Shown here: positions 1 to 7,988 of the stretch, piece after piece
Numbering within the stretch: position 1 is the stretch's first letter
Layout of the letters: the number at the start of each line of letters is the position of its first letter
From: Maribacter thermophilus
GTDB lineage: Bacteria > Bacteroidota > Bacteroidia > Flavobacteriales > Flavobacteriaceae
Reading direction: 5' to 3'
Length of the DNA: 64,000 nt
Assembly: GCF_001020565.1 (NCBI RefSeq)
Contig: NZ_LDAS01000001.1
Location: 658,402-722,401, forward strand
Made by a program: the position numbers and the translations under genes
Notes under the pieces: generated by a model
What the model saw: only the letters and a program-made list of their open reading frames with translations
What the model was told of the DNA's origin: nothing
Database searches by the model: none

Positions 1-281
1 ATTCTTATCTAAAGTCAAATTCATTGGAAGAGCTAATGCGAGTAAAGGATAAGGATGCCAATGTAAAGTTTTACATCAAGCCCGGCAAGGATGATGATCA
101 TGTAAGCGAGTTGCTTATGTTCGTTACGGGTATCAATAATTCGGATGTTGAAGTAAACGGAAGAAAATTTGAAACCGTTCTATTGTCCTTGACAGGAGAT
201 ATAGACTTGAACAAGATAGGTTCGCTTACCCGTAAAATGAACCTTCCGGAGGAATTGAACAAAGCAGGAAAAGACAATTAA
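1..281 (+). CDS. DUF4252 family protein, 3' part only (cut by window edge)
   Basis: The reading frame is open from the first bases, so the start and signal peptide lie left of the window; a TTG at 24 is not the real start. The visible C-terminal part (about 92 residues) aligns along its whole length with the next gene, sharing LEELMRVKDKD, NVKFYI and LTGDIDLNKIG. DUF4252 proteins are small exported proteins of unknown function in Bacteroidota and are often linked to an ECF sigma factor, which could lie just left of the edge (inference). The gene reads as the first of three DUF4252 genes in the same direction. Confidence 0.85.
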   Translation, partial: SYLKSNSLEELMRVKDKDANVKFYIKPGKDDDHVSELLMFVTGINNSDVEVNGRKFETVLLSLTGDIDLNKIGSLTRKMNLPEELNKAGKDN

Positions 282-375
282 AAAGATGGAACGGTCAAAT
301 GGGAAGATTCTAAAATTTGGCCGATAGGTCCACACATAAATAATTCATCAATAACAAATCAAAAAACAAACAGTC

Positions 376-918
376 ATGAGAAAATTAGCAGTAGTACTTT
401 TAGTAGCCATTTTGCCTTTATTTGGATTTTCACAATCCGTATTCGACAAATATGAAAGCATGGACAACGTAGGGTCTGTGATCGTAAATAAAGGGATGAT
501 AGATCTAGTATCTAAAATCGGGGCTTTTGACGATGATCGAGAAACACAAGAATTTGTGGAAGTAGCAAAAGGACTTAAAGGGGTGAAAGTGTTTATGACA
601 GAAGATAAATCTGTATCCGCAGATATGGCCAAGACGGTCAAGAAATATCTAAAATCCTCAAGGTTGGAAGAATTAATGAGGGTGAAGGATAAGGATGTCA
701 ACGTTAAGTTTTATATCAGAAATGGAAAGAAAAAAGACCATGTGACAGAATTGTTAATGTTCGTATCTGGAATGGATGATGTTGAAATAGGACACAAAGG
801 AAGAAAATTAGAAACTGTTCTGGTAAGCCTAACGGGAGATATAGACCTAAATAAAATAGGCGCTTTAACTGAAAAAATGGATTTGCCCCAAGACCTGAAC
901 AAGGCAGGTGGCAAGTAA
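376..918 (+). CDS. DUF4252 domain-containing exported protein
   Basis: A 180-residue protein that starts with a clear signal peptide: MRK, a hydrophobic stretch, then a cut site near FGFSQS, about residue 20. The rest fits DUF4252, a small periplasmic or surface family without known activity. It is a close paralogue of the truncated gene upstream, with roughly two thirds of the overlapping residues identical by eye, which points to a recent tandem duplication. A strong intrinsic terminator follows at 931-959, so it is probably co-transcribed with the upstream copy and separately from the lipoprotein copy downstream. Confidence 0.88.
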   Translation: MRKLAVVLLVAILPLFGFSQSVFDKYESMDNVGSVIVNKGMIDLVSKIGAFDDDRETQEFVEVAKGLKGVKVFMTEDKSVSADMAKTVKKYLKSSRLEELMRVKDKDVNVKFYIRNGKKKDHVTELLMFVSGMDDVEIGHKGRKLETVLVSLTGDIDLNKIGALTEKMDLPQDLNKAGGK

Positions 919-930
919 AACCCAATAATA

Positions 931-959
931 GACCTATCGAACAATCGATAGGTCTTTTC
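931..959 (+). terminator. Rho-independent terminator after the second DUF4252 gene
   Basis: A perfect 10-bp stem (GACCTATCGA at 931-940, TCGATAGGTC at 945-954) with loop ACAA and a following T-rich run. It sits 12 bases after the stop codon. Confidence 0.85.
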
Positions 960-971
960 TTATTTTAAAAT

Positions 972-1520
972 ATGACAACTATGAAAAAAATTAAAAATGC
1001 GATTGTTCTAGCTATAGTAGTAATCGTAAGTTCTTGTTCCTCTACCCAGAGCTTGCAAGAATATTATATAGACAATACCGAGAACCCTAATTTTTTACAT
1101 CTAGATATTCCAACCAGTATTTTGAATATAAAAGAAGCGGAGCTATCACAGGAGCAACAAACGGCATTGGCCTCTTTGAAGAAACTGAATATTCTCGCTT
1201 TTAAGAAAACGGAGAACAATGCAGAGGAGTATAAATTAGAGAAAAAACAGGTAAAGGCAATTCTGTCAGCTGATAGCTATACAGAATTAATGAAAATGAA
1301 TACCGATTTTGGCCGTGCGACAATAAAATATTTGGGAGAAGACGATGCCATAGATGAGGTTATTATATATGGAGACAATAAAGATAAGGGGTTTGCGCTG
1401 ATCAGAGTATTGGGAAATAATATGAATCCCGCCCATTTTATACAGTTATTACAGGCCATTCAAAAATCAGACTATAAAGGAGAAGGCCTGGGCGAGATCA
1501 GAGACCTGTTTAAAGGTTAA
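972..1520 (+). CDS. DUF4252-like lipoprotein
   Basis: A 182-residue protein with a lipoprotein signal: basic start MKKIKN, hydrophobic run, then lipobox VSSC with the lipidated Cys near residue 22. The second ATG at 981 is an equally good start. The body resembles DUF4252 (a segment rich in K and E, then an AIDEVIIYGDNKDKGFALIRVLG-like strand pattern), but it is much more diverged than the two copies upstream. It follows them after a terminator and has its own terminator at 1541-1576. It is probably anchored in the inner or outer membrane. Function unknown; family assignment moderately sure. Confidence 0.75.
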   Translation: MTTMKKIKNAIVLAIVVIVSSCSSTQSLQEYYIDNTENPNFLHLDIPTSILNIKEAELSQEQQTALASLKKLNILAFKKTENNAEEYKLEKKQVKAILSADSYTELMKMNTDFGRATIKYLGEDDAIDEVIIYGDNKDKGFALIRVLGNNMNPAHFIQLLQAIQKSDYKGEGLGEIRDLFKG

Positions 1521-1540
1521 AACATAAAGTATCTTTAATT

Positions 1541-1576
1541 AAAAACCTGTTGTGATATCATAACAGGTTTTTTGTT
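1541..1576 (+). terminator. Rho-independent terminator after DUF4252-like lipoprotein
   Basis: Inverted repeat AAAACCTGTT (1542-1551) with AACAGGTTTT (1562-1571), followed by TTTTG and more Ts. The inner bases TGATATCA are themselves a palindrome and lengthen the stem. Confidence 0.8.
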
Positions 1577-1676
1577 TTCTATGCATAAATTGAAATTTAG
1601 GACCCAATTAAGTGACCTTTCCCTAATTTTAGTGTCACACTAATAAATAACCTTTAAAACTAAAATTAGATATAAA

Positions 1677-2489
1677 ATGGAACAGAACGCACAAGTATGG
1701 ATCGATAAAGGAATAGGACTCGCTATAGAGTATGGCCCCAAATTATTAATGGCAATTTTAATTTACATTATAGGTTCTTGGGTCATCAAGAAATTAATGA
1801 ACCTTCTTAAAAAGGGGATGACAAAACAAGAATACGATAAGTCACTTCAAAAGTTCTTGTTGAGCCTTGTTAAATGGGGACTTACAGTTTTCCTTATAAT
1901 TACGGTTATTTCTACCTTGGGCGTTGAGACCACTAGTTTGGCAGCAGTTATAGCGGCCGCTGGTTTGGCAGTTGGTTTGGCCTTGCAAGGGTCGTTGTCC
2001 AATTTTGCAGGTGGTGTATTGATTATAATCTTTAAGCCTTATAAAGTCGATGATTTAATAGAGGCCCAAGGAGTATTGGGGCATGTAAAGGAAATAGACA
2101 TCTTTACTACCAAATTGATAACGCCACAGAACAAATTGGCTATCGTACCCAATGGGGCAATGGCCAACGGCAATATTGTAAATTATACCGCAGAAGGAAA
2201 AATGAGGGTAGATACGGTAATCGGGGTAGGATATGACGAAGATATTAAAAAGACAAAAGAAGTATTGATGGAGGTTTTGACTTCAAATCCAAAAGTTTTA
2301 TCAGATCCGGCACCATCTGTTAACGTGGAGGAATTGGCGGATAGCTCGGTTAATTTCGCCGTAAGACCCTACTGTAGACCAGAAGATTACTGGGATGTTT
2401 ATTTTGGAACTATAGAAGGCTGTAAATTGGCACTGGACAAAGCAGGTATAGAAATACCATACCCACATGAGGTACAGATAAATAAATAA
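1677..2489 (+). CDS. Small-conductance mechanosensitive channel (MscS family)
   Basis: A 270-residue inner-membrane channel that opens under membrane tension and lets solutes out during hypo-osmotic shock. N-terminal membrane helices (roughly residues 15-40 and 60-85) are followed by the pore-lining helix, rich in Ala and Gly (VIAAAGLAVGLALQGSLSNF, about residues 90-110), the usual hallmark of MscS. The soluble beta domain follows with the family stretch VPNGAMANGNIVNY. Length is typical of the short MscS class. It stands alone between terminators, downstream of the DUF4252 group, and shares a bidirectional terminator with purB. Confident at family level. Confidence 0.93.
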   Translation: MEQNAQVWIDKGIGLAIEYGPKLLMAILIYIIGSWVIKKLMNLLKKGMTKQEYDKSLQKFLLSLVKWGLTVFLIITVISTLGVETTSLAAVIAAAGLAVGLALQGSLSNFAGGVLIIIFKPYKVDDLIEAQGVLGHVKEIDIFTTKLITPQNKLAIVPNGAMANGNIVNYTAEGKMRVDTVIGVGYDEDIKKTKEVLMEVLTSNPKVLSDPAPSVNVEELADSSVNFAVRPYCRPEDYWDVYFGTIEGCKLALDKAGIEIPYPHEVQINK

Positions 2490-2502
2490 TAGAATTTGAT
2501 GT

Positions 2503-2538
2503 AAAAAAAAGGACCGTTGTAAAACGGTCCTTTTTTAT
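2503..2538. terminator. Bidirectional terminator between mscS-like gene and purB
   Basis: Stem GGACCGTT (2511-2518) with AACGGTCC (2523-2530), preceded by a run of A and followed by a run of T, so it works on both strands for the two convergent genes. Confidence 0.88.
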
Positions 2539-2558
2539 TTTATATACATTAAATAAAA

Positions 2559-3902
2559 CTATATTCCTGTATAATTACTAGGTGTTATCTGTTTCAGTTC
2601 GGTTTTAATTTCATCTGAAACGTCCAACGTTTCTATAAACGAAGCAATAGATTGCTGGTTTATCTTTTCATTGGTTCTCGTAAGTCCTTTTAAGGCTTCA
2701 TAAGGGTTTGGATAACCTTCCCTTCTTAAAATTGTTTGAATAGCTTCTGCTACTACGGGCCAATTGTTCTCAAGGTCTTGCTCAAATTTCTCTTTGTTCA
2801 GCAATAATTTGTTTAAACCTTTTATGGTAGATAAGAACGCTATAATCGTATGCGCAAAAGGCACGCCCACGTTTCTTAATACCGTACTGTCGGTTAGATC
2901 GCGTTGCAGTCTCGAAACGGGAAGTTTTGCCGATAAGTGCTCAAAAAGGGCATTGGCAATCCCAAGGTTACCTTCAGAGTTTTCAAAGTCTATGGGGTTT
3001 ACCTTATGTGGCATGGCCGATGAGCCTACCTCTCCGGCCTTAATTTTTTGTTTAAAATAGTCCATGGATACGTAGGTCCAAAAATCGCGGTCTAGATCTA
3101 GAATAATGGTATTAATACGTTTCATGGTATCAAAAAGAGCCGCCATATGATCGTAATGCTCAATTTGAGTGGTGGGAAAAGAGTGATGCAGTCCTAGTTT
3201 TTCTTGTACAAACTCATTCCCGAATTTTTTCCAATCAATATCTGGGTAGGCAACTTTGTGCGCATTATAATTTCCGGTAGCACCTCCGAATTTTGCAGCA
3301 CTCGGTACGTCGTTCAATAGATTAAACTGTTCTTTTAGCCTAACAACAAATACTTCAATTTCTTTTCCTAAACGGGTAGGCGAGGCTGGTTGCCCATGGG
3401 TTCTCGCCAACATAGGAATTTCGGCCCATTCTTTAGAAAGCTCTTCGAGCTTATTTACCACATTAAGATATTCTGGAACGTATACATTGTTTAAGGCTTC
3501 CTTTATAGAAAGAGGTATGGCCGTATTGTTGATATCTTGTGAGGTAAGCCCAAAATGTATGAACTCTTTAAAAGAAGAAAGTCCAAGATTGTCAAAGGCT
3601 TTTTTGATAAAATACTCGACCGCTTTTACATCATGGTTGGTTGTTTTTTCGATTTCCTTTATGTCCAACGCATCTTTAGCGTCAAAATTCAGATAGATAT
3701 CCCTTAAGGCGTCAAATTTTGATTTGTCAAAATCGGCTAGTTGTGGCAATGGTATTTCGCATAGGGCGATGAAGTACTCTATTTCTACCCTAACCCTATA
3801 TTTTATGAGGGCTTCTTCGGAGAAATAGGGGGCAAGGCTTTCGGTTTTGTTTCTATATCTGCCATCTATTGGAGAAATGGCGTTCAATGCATTTAAGGCC
3901 AT
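2559..3902 (-). CDS. purB: Adenylosuccinate lyase
   Basis: A 447-residue cytoplasmic enzyme of purine synthesis. It splits SAICAR to AICAR and adenylosuccinate to AMP, releasing fumarate both times. The lyase superfamily signature is visible as SSAMPHKVNP at about residues 295-304. The N-terminal LNAISPIDGRY is the usual PurB start, and TRTHGQPA carries the conserved His. Length matches the E. coli-like PurB class (about 450). It starts 26 bases from a clean TATATTTG promoter element (3928-3935). A helical-repeat protein on the same strand lies upstream. Confidence 0.97.
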   Translation of the reverse strand: MALNALNAISPIDGRYRNKTESLAPYFSEEALIKYRVRVEIEYFIALCEIPLPQLADFDKSKFDALRDIYLNFDAKDALDIKEIEKTTNHDVKAVEYFIKKAFDNLGLSSFKEFIHFGLTSQDINNTAIPLSIKEALNNVYVPEYLNVVNKLEELSKEWAEIPMLARTHGQPASPTRLGKEIEVFVVRLKEQFNLLNDVPSAAKFGGATGNYNAHKVAYPDIDWKKFGNEFVQEKLGLHHSFPTTQIEHYDHMAALFDTMKRINTIILDLDRDFWTYVSMDYFKQKIKAGEVGSSAMPHKVNPIDFENSEGNLGIANALFEHLSAKLPVSRLQRDLTDSTVLRNVGVPFAHTIIAFLSTIKGLNKLLLNKEKFEQDLENNWPVVAEAIQTILRREGYPNPYEALKGLTRTNEKINQQSIASFIETLDVSDEIKTELKQITPSNYTGI

Positions 3903-3927
3903 GATGTTCGGTTTATTTTTAAGGAGG

Positions 3928-3960
3928 CAAATATACCGATAACTGGTAGAGTTTAAAATA
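3928..3960 (-). promoter_or_regulatory. Bacteroidota-type promoter of purB
   Basis: Minus-strand -7 element TATATTTG (plus 3928-3935) fits TAnnTTTG exactly. A TTTT sits 19 bases upstream, near the -33 position (consensus TTTG). The predicted leader is about 20 bases. Confidence 0.55.
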
Positions 3961-4002
3961 CTTCTGGGAACTAAAATTCAGCGAAAGCTTTTTAAGTTGG
4001 GT

Positions 4003-4584
4003 TTAAGTAGGTTTGCCGTTCTTTCTCTGTATTTTTTTTAATACCCTTCTCGCCCTTGCTTGGTATGCGGCACTACTTTTGCCATAATTCTGCTCCAATA
4101 TCATTTTTAGTTCTGGGTGTATCCACTCAAATTTGTTTCCCAATAAAAATAAAGTTGTCATGGCATACGCTTTCGGAGCTACTTTATGCTTGCCAATCAA
4201 CCAATCAAAACAAGCTGAGGTAATTAGTTCTAAATGATTGTTTTTGATATGATCTTGGCTTTTATGGATATGTGCGGAAAAATGGGCATCGACCAGTAGT
4301 TCGCAAATTTTTGACATGGGTCGAATAGAGGATTCCAGCGTCACCTTGTCCAATACATTTGTAAAATCGTCCATATAAGGGTATATGATGGCCAATTCTT
4401 TTCTCACTGTAAACTCCATGATCCAACTGGCCTTACAAGAAACAGGATTGTGGTTTTGGCCGATTACCTCTAGTAAAAGCTTTATGGCCGTAGGGTCGGA
4501 CAATACAATTTCTGTCGCTTCTTCTCTTTTTGCAAGAGAGGAATCCACATAATTTAACAATTGATATAATCCATCTATGGTCAT
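4003..4584 (-). CDS. Helical-repeat (HEAT-like) protein upstream of purB
   Basis: A 193-residue protein, all alpha by composition, with no signal peptide or membrane segment, cytoplasmic by inference. Spaced helices and a very basic C-terminus (RARRVLKKIQRKNGK) suggest a HEAT or ARM-like fold that could bind nucleic acid; this is inference from pattern only. Homologues in this family are, as I recall, often labelled adenylosuccinate lyase in databases, but none of the lyase motifs is present, so that label looks like a carry-over from the neighbouring purB. Function unknown. It faces the haem-binding gene across a 39-base gap. Confidence 0.75.
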   Translation of the reverse strand: MTIDGLYQLLNYVDSSLAKREEATEIVLSDPTAIKLLLEVIGQNHNPVSCKASWIMEFTVRKELAIIYPYMDDFTNVLDKVTLESSIRPMSKICELLVDAHFSAHIHKSQDHIKNNHLELITSACFDWLIGKHKVAPKAYAMTTLFLLGNKFEWIHPELKMILEQNYGKSSAAYQARARRVLKKIQRKNGKPT

Positions 4585-4623
4585 AGTATCGTAATTTTAT
4601 AAAAGAAAGATTTCCCCTCCCAA

Positions 4624-5097
4624 ATGAAAATACTGAAAAAAATTACAGTAGGCCTACTTTTAGTATTCGTTGCCCTACAATTTTATAGACCACAAAAAAA
4701 TATTAGTAACGGTAACCATGCCAAAGTGTTCGTGCAAGAAACAAATCCGTCAACAGAGGTTTTGAATATATTAAGAACGGCATGTTATGACTGTCATAGC
4801 AATAATACCGAATACCCTTGGTATAATCAGGTGGCCCCTATTTCCTTTTGGCTTTCAGATCATATAAAAGATGGAAAAAAGCATCTTAATTTTTCTGATT
4901 GGGAAAATTATACCAAACAAAAAAAAGACCATAAGTTAGAAGAGATTATAGAAGAGGTACAAGAGGGGGGAATGCCTTTGAAGGAGTACACTTGGACACA
5001 CAAAGAGGCAAACCTTTCTGAGCAACAAACAAAACAGGTGATAGAATGGGCGACCAAAACTAGGTTGTTATATCAATTAGGGAAGCAACCAAATTAG
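4624..5097 (+). CDS. Haem-binding domain protein with one CxxCH motif
   Basis: A 157-residue protein with an N-terminal signal or anchor (KKITVGLLLVFVALQF, residues 5-20) and one c-type haem site, ACYDCHSN, near residues 53-60. The following pattern (TEYPWYNQVAPISFWLSDHI) is typical of the Bacteroidota haem-binding domain family (Haem_bd), periplasmic proteins thought to bind haem; the redox partner is unknown. Its last 38 bases overlap antisense with the 3' end of the convergent sirtuin gene. No terminator separates the two. Confidence 0.85.
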   Translation: MKILKKITVGLLLVFVALQFYRPQKNISNGNHAKVFVQETNPSTEVLNILRTACYDCHSNNTEYPWYNQVAPISFWLSDHIKDGKKHLNFSDWENYTKQKKDHKLEEIIEEVQEGGMPLKEYTWTHKEANLSEQQTKQVIEWATKTRLLYQLGKQPN

Positions 5098-5752
5098 GAA
5101 CGCCCTTTTTCGCCTTTTCAGGTATTATCGTTAGGTTTTGTCTACTGTTTTCAGAAATGGAGGGTTTGGGATCAATATAATAGATAGGGGTCATATGAGG
5201 TACAAAATCAATAAGACTTGCTGCTGGGTATACCTGCATAGAGGTGCCGATGATGACTAATATATCGGCAAAGGCGGTTATTTTAATGGCTTCTTCCAGG
5301 AGAGGAACGGCTTCTCCAAACCACACGATATGTGGCCTTAACTGATACCCTTGTTCACACGTGTCACCCAACAATAAATCTTTTTTCCAGTTTATTTCTT
5401 TTCCTCCTTTTTTAGTGCTTCTTACCTTTAACAACTCTCCATGAAGGTGTATAACGTTTGAGCTACCGGCTCTTTCGTGTAAATCGTCTACATTTTGTGT
5501 TATAATATGCGCTTTGTAATAAGACTCTAACTGTTTTAAGGCCATATGGGCAGGGTTCGGAGACACCTGTAAAAGTTGCCTTCTTCTTTGATTGTAAAAC
5601 TCCAACACCAACTCGGGGTTTCTTGCAAAGGCTTGGGGCGTTGCGACCTGCATTACATCATGTCCTTCCCAAAGGCCGTCGGCGTCCCTAAAGGTCTTTA
5701 AACCACTCTCTGCACTTATGCCGGCACCGGTAAGTACTACAATGTTTTTCAT
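5060..5752 (-). CDS. cobB: NAD-dependent protein deacylase, sirtuin class (CobB-like)
   Basis: A 230-residue cytoplasmic sirtuin that removes acyl groups from lysine using NAD. Visible: GAGIS (9-13), the class III pair Tyr53 and Arg56 in FYNQRR (desuccinylase/demalonylase marker), QNVDDLH, catalytic His in HLHGE (about 104), and the GTS near the NAD pocket. Odd point: the Cys tetrad that holds structural zinc in most sirtuins is reduced to a single Cys (TCEQG), so zinc is probably lost. Start taken at the ATG at 5752, since the TTG at 5770 only adds six residues before the Rossmann strand. Overlaps the haem-binding gene by 38 bases. Confidence 0.92.
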   Translation of the reverse strand: MKNIVVLTGAGISAESGLKTFRDADGLWEGHDVMQVATPQAFARNPELVLEFYNQRRRQLLQVSPNPAHMALKQLESYYKAHIITQNVDDLHERAGSSNVIHLHGELLKVRSTKKGGKEINWKKDLLLGDTCEQGYQLRPHIVWFGEAVPLLEEAIKITAFADILVIIGTSMQVYPAASLIDFVPHMTPIYYIDPKPSISENSRQNLTIIPEKAKKGVPNLVASLIDITT

Positions 5753-5798
5753 AGTTGCTTTTTGTTTCAAAATTATACTTTTTATTATCTTGGATTTT

Positions 5799-6455
5799 AT
5801 GATCGATACAGAGCTTTTAACTTATTTGGAGGATTTTATATCCGAAGAACGAAAAGAACGTTTTATTTCAATATTAAAAGAACGTACAAAATTTATTACC
5901 GTAGCTATCGAAGATGTCTACCAGATGCACAATACCAGTGCTGTTATAAGAAGTTGTGAATCTTTTGGGGTTCAAGAAGCCCATGTCATAGAGGGGAGGT
6001 TTGGAAAACGTTTAGATAAGAATATAGCCATGGGGGCGCAACAATGGGTAGATGTTTACAGGTACACTTCTTCTGGTCAGGCAATTAATAACCTTAAGGA
6101 CCAAGGTTACAAAATTATAGCCACCTCGCCACATGCAGATAGTTCTTTACTGAACGACTTTACCTTAGATTCAAAAATAGCCTTGTTTTTTGGAACTGAG
6201 AAAGAAGGGTTGAGCGATGAGGTTATGACGAATGCCGATGGGTTTTTAAAAATACCTATGGTCGGTTTTACCGAAAGCCTAAATATATCGGTTTCGGCCG
6301 CGATTGTTCTTCAAGATTTAACCACCAAATTAAGAAAGAGTGATTTAAATTGGCAGCTGACACCCGAAGAGATTATTGAAAAAAGATTGGATTGGACCAA
6401 AAAATCTATTAAGAGCATTGACAACATTTTGCAAAGATTTTATAGCTCCGAATAA
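5799..6455 (+). CDS. SpoU/TrmH-family RNA 2'-O-methyltransferase
   Basis: A 218-residue SPOUT enzyme that transfers a methyl group from S-adenosylmethionine to a ribose 2'-OH of RNA. The three SpoU motifs are present: HNTSAVIRSCESFG (motif 1, with catalytic Arg), FFGTEKEGLS (motif 2) and IPMVGFTESLNISVSAA (motif 3). The N-terminal helix and C-terminal DWTKKSI segment resemble TrmH, which makes Gm18 in tRNA, so that is the best guess; the exact target is not certain. The ATG at 5799 fits TrmH; an upstream in-frame start would add a hydrophobic stretch foreign to the family. Divergent from the sirtuin. Confidence 0.9.
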   Translation: MIDTELLTYLEDFISEERKERFISILKERTKFITVAIEDVYQMHNTSAVIRSCESFGVQEAHVIEGRFGKRLDKNIAMGAQQWVDVYRYTSSGQAINNLKDQGYKIIATSPHADSSLLNDFTLDSKIALFFGTEKEGLSDEVMTNADGFLKIPMVGFTESLNISVSAAIVLQDLTTKLRKSDLNWQLTPEEIIEKRLDWTKKSIKSIDNILQRFYSSE

Positions 6456-6499
6456 TATTTTCACTATATTAAATCATTAACCAACTAATTGATATACAA

Positions 6500-7042
6500 A
6501 TGGATATAGTGATTTATATTTTTGTTGCCATTGTCGCCTTGGTATTGTTGTTGGCAGCAATTGCGCCCAAAACCTACCGTGTTTCTAGAAGTATACAGAT
6601 CAACAGCTCTAAAGATGTAGTGTTTTCATATCTTAAATATTTGGAAAAACAGCGAGAATGGTCGCCATGGTCCAAAAAAGACCCTAATATGCAAACCAAG
6701 CTTATTGGTACAGATGGCGAAGTAGGGGCGGTTAGTTATTGGAATGGTAACCGGGAAGTTGGAGAAGGGGAACAGGAAATAAAAAAGGTAGTAGAAGGGG
6801 AAAGGGTAGAAGGTGAGCTGCGCTTTTTTAAACCGATGAAATCCCAGTCAGATTGTTATTTTGACCTGGAGGAATCATCGGACGATACATGTAAGGTGAC
6901 GTGGGGTTTTGCTGGTAAAAATAGATTTCCGTTCAGTATAATGATGCTTTTTATGAGTATGGACAAAATGGTAGGAAAGGATTTTGAAGAGGGTCTTCAA
7001 ACCTTAAAGGACCTATTGGAAAATCCATACAACGAACAATAG
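6500..7042 (+). CDS. SRPBCC (START-like) family protein
   Basis: A 180-residue protein with one N-terminal membrane anchor (residues 3-22, ending AIAPKTY) and an SRPBCC domain, a helix-grip fold that encloses hydrophobic ligands. Family hints: SRSIQINSSKDVVFSYL, WSPWSKKDPNM and the C-terminal FEEGLQTLKDLLE helix. Ligand and role are unknown. It lies 44 bases after the TrmH-like gene in the same direction, and the convergent metallophosphoesterase follows. No clear terminator is seen in the 73-base gap between them. Confidence 0.85.
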   Translation: MDIVIYIFVAIVALVLLLAAIAPKTYRVSRSIQINSSKDVVFSYLKYLEKQREWSPWSKKDPNMQTKLIGTDGEVGAVSYWNGNREVGEGEQEIKKVVEGERVEGELRFFKPMKSQSDCYFDLEESSDDTCKVTWGFAGKNRFPFSIMMLFMSMDKMVGKDFEEGLQTLKDLLENPYNEQ

Positions 7043-7115
7043 AACAGGTTTTTGTTTTTATACTACAGTAAGCTGCAAAGTGACTAAATGGTCATCTGAT
7101 CAAAAAAAATGCCCC

Positions 7116-7937
7116 TTACACATAAAAAATAGACGCTTCGGCCCTTGCACCGAACCTAATGGGCAGTAGCGTGGTGCCGATACCTTTAGAAACATACATT
7201 TTAATGTGGTTGGTGGTGTACCATCCCTTTAAGTATTTGCCACTGCCTGCCGGTTTAAATAATTCGTTGCCAAAAAAGGTAATCTGTCCGCCATGGGTAT
7301 GTCCAGATAGTATACAGGTAATGTTTACTTTTAGCGATGTGTTTAGTTCCGAGATGATATCGCTATATTCCGGACAATGGTTTAGAACAATGGTGTCCAA
7401 TTGTTTGTCGTCCATATCGTTCACCGCTTTTTGAAAGTCGGCCGTTCCTCCTATAAAATCATCGATACCCAAGATATTAATGCTTCTAGAGCCTTTGGTG
7501 TAAATATGATTTTTATTCATTAAAACAACACCGTTATGCTTGTTTAATACCTGAGCTATTTCTGAATAGGCTATCTTACCCGAATGTTCTTTATTGCCGT
7601 AAATCAGAATTTTAAGGATGTTGTAATCGAATAGGGCAAGTAGTGCGTTTAACATAGATAGCTTGCTTTTTCTGGTAATGGTGTCACCGGTAAAAAGGAT
7701 AATATCGGGGCGTATAGAATTAATTTTCTCTGCAATTGAAACAAGGGAGGTGTTAAGTTCTTTTAGGTGTATGTCGGATAACTGAACTAAGGTTATGCTA
7801 TTATTTTTGTTTTTACTGATATCATAAACCGTCCAATCGATAATATATTTTTCGAACCAAAATGCGTCCAGGGCAAAAAGACCACCAAGACCAATAATAG
7901 AAAAAAACAATTTTTTAATAAATCCCCTTCTCTTCAT
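7116..7937 (-). CDS. Calcineurin-like metallophosphoesterase, membrane-anchored
   Basis: A 273-residue phosphoesterase. The N-terminus has a Tat-like twin arginine (KRRGFIKK) and a hydrophobic segment (residues 10-26), so the catalytic domain probably faces the periplasm. Metal motifs: QLSDIHL (Asp55, His57), FTGDT (Asp85), NHCPE and GHTHGGQ. Odd: the usual GNHD/E motif reads GNKEH (114-118), so the His that normally helps catalysis is Lys; activity may be altered. The closest well-known relatives by pattern are YkuE/YaeI, which act on lipid A precursors or other phosphodiesters. Start at the ATG at 7937; a GTG lies one codon upstream. Confidence 0.87.
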   Translation of the reverse strand: MKRRGFIKKLFFSIIGLGGLFALDAFWFEKYIIDWTVYDISKNKNNSITLVQLSDIHLKELNTSLVSIAEKINSIRPDIILFTGDTITRKSKLSMLNALLALFDYNILKILIYGNKEHSGKIAYSEIAQVLNKHNGVVLMNKNHIYTKGSRSINILGIDDFIGGTADFQKAVNDMDDKQLDTIVLNHCPEYSDIISELNTSLKVNITCILSGHTHGGQITFFGNELFKPAGSGKYLKGWYTTNHIKMYVSKGIGTTLLPIRFGARAEASIFYV

Positions 7938-7988
7938 CACTTCTTCAGCTCTCTTGGATGTTATGCAATAGTTCGGTTTTCTATGGGG

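Noticed and set aside
5786-5793. TATCTTGG promoter for the TrmH-like gene
   Set aside because: One mismatch to TAnnTTTG and only five bases before the ATG, so it would make a leaderless message; too weak to list.
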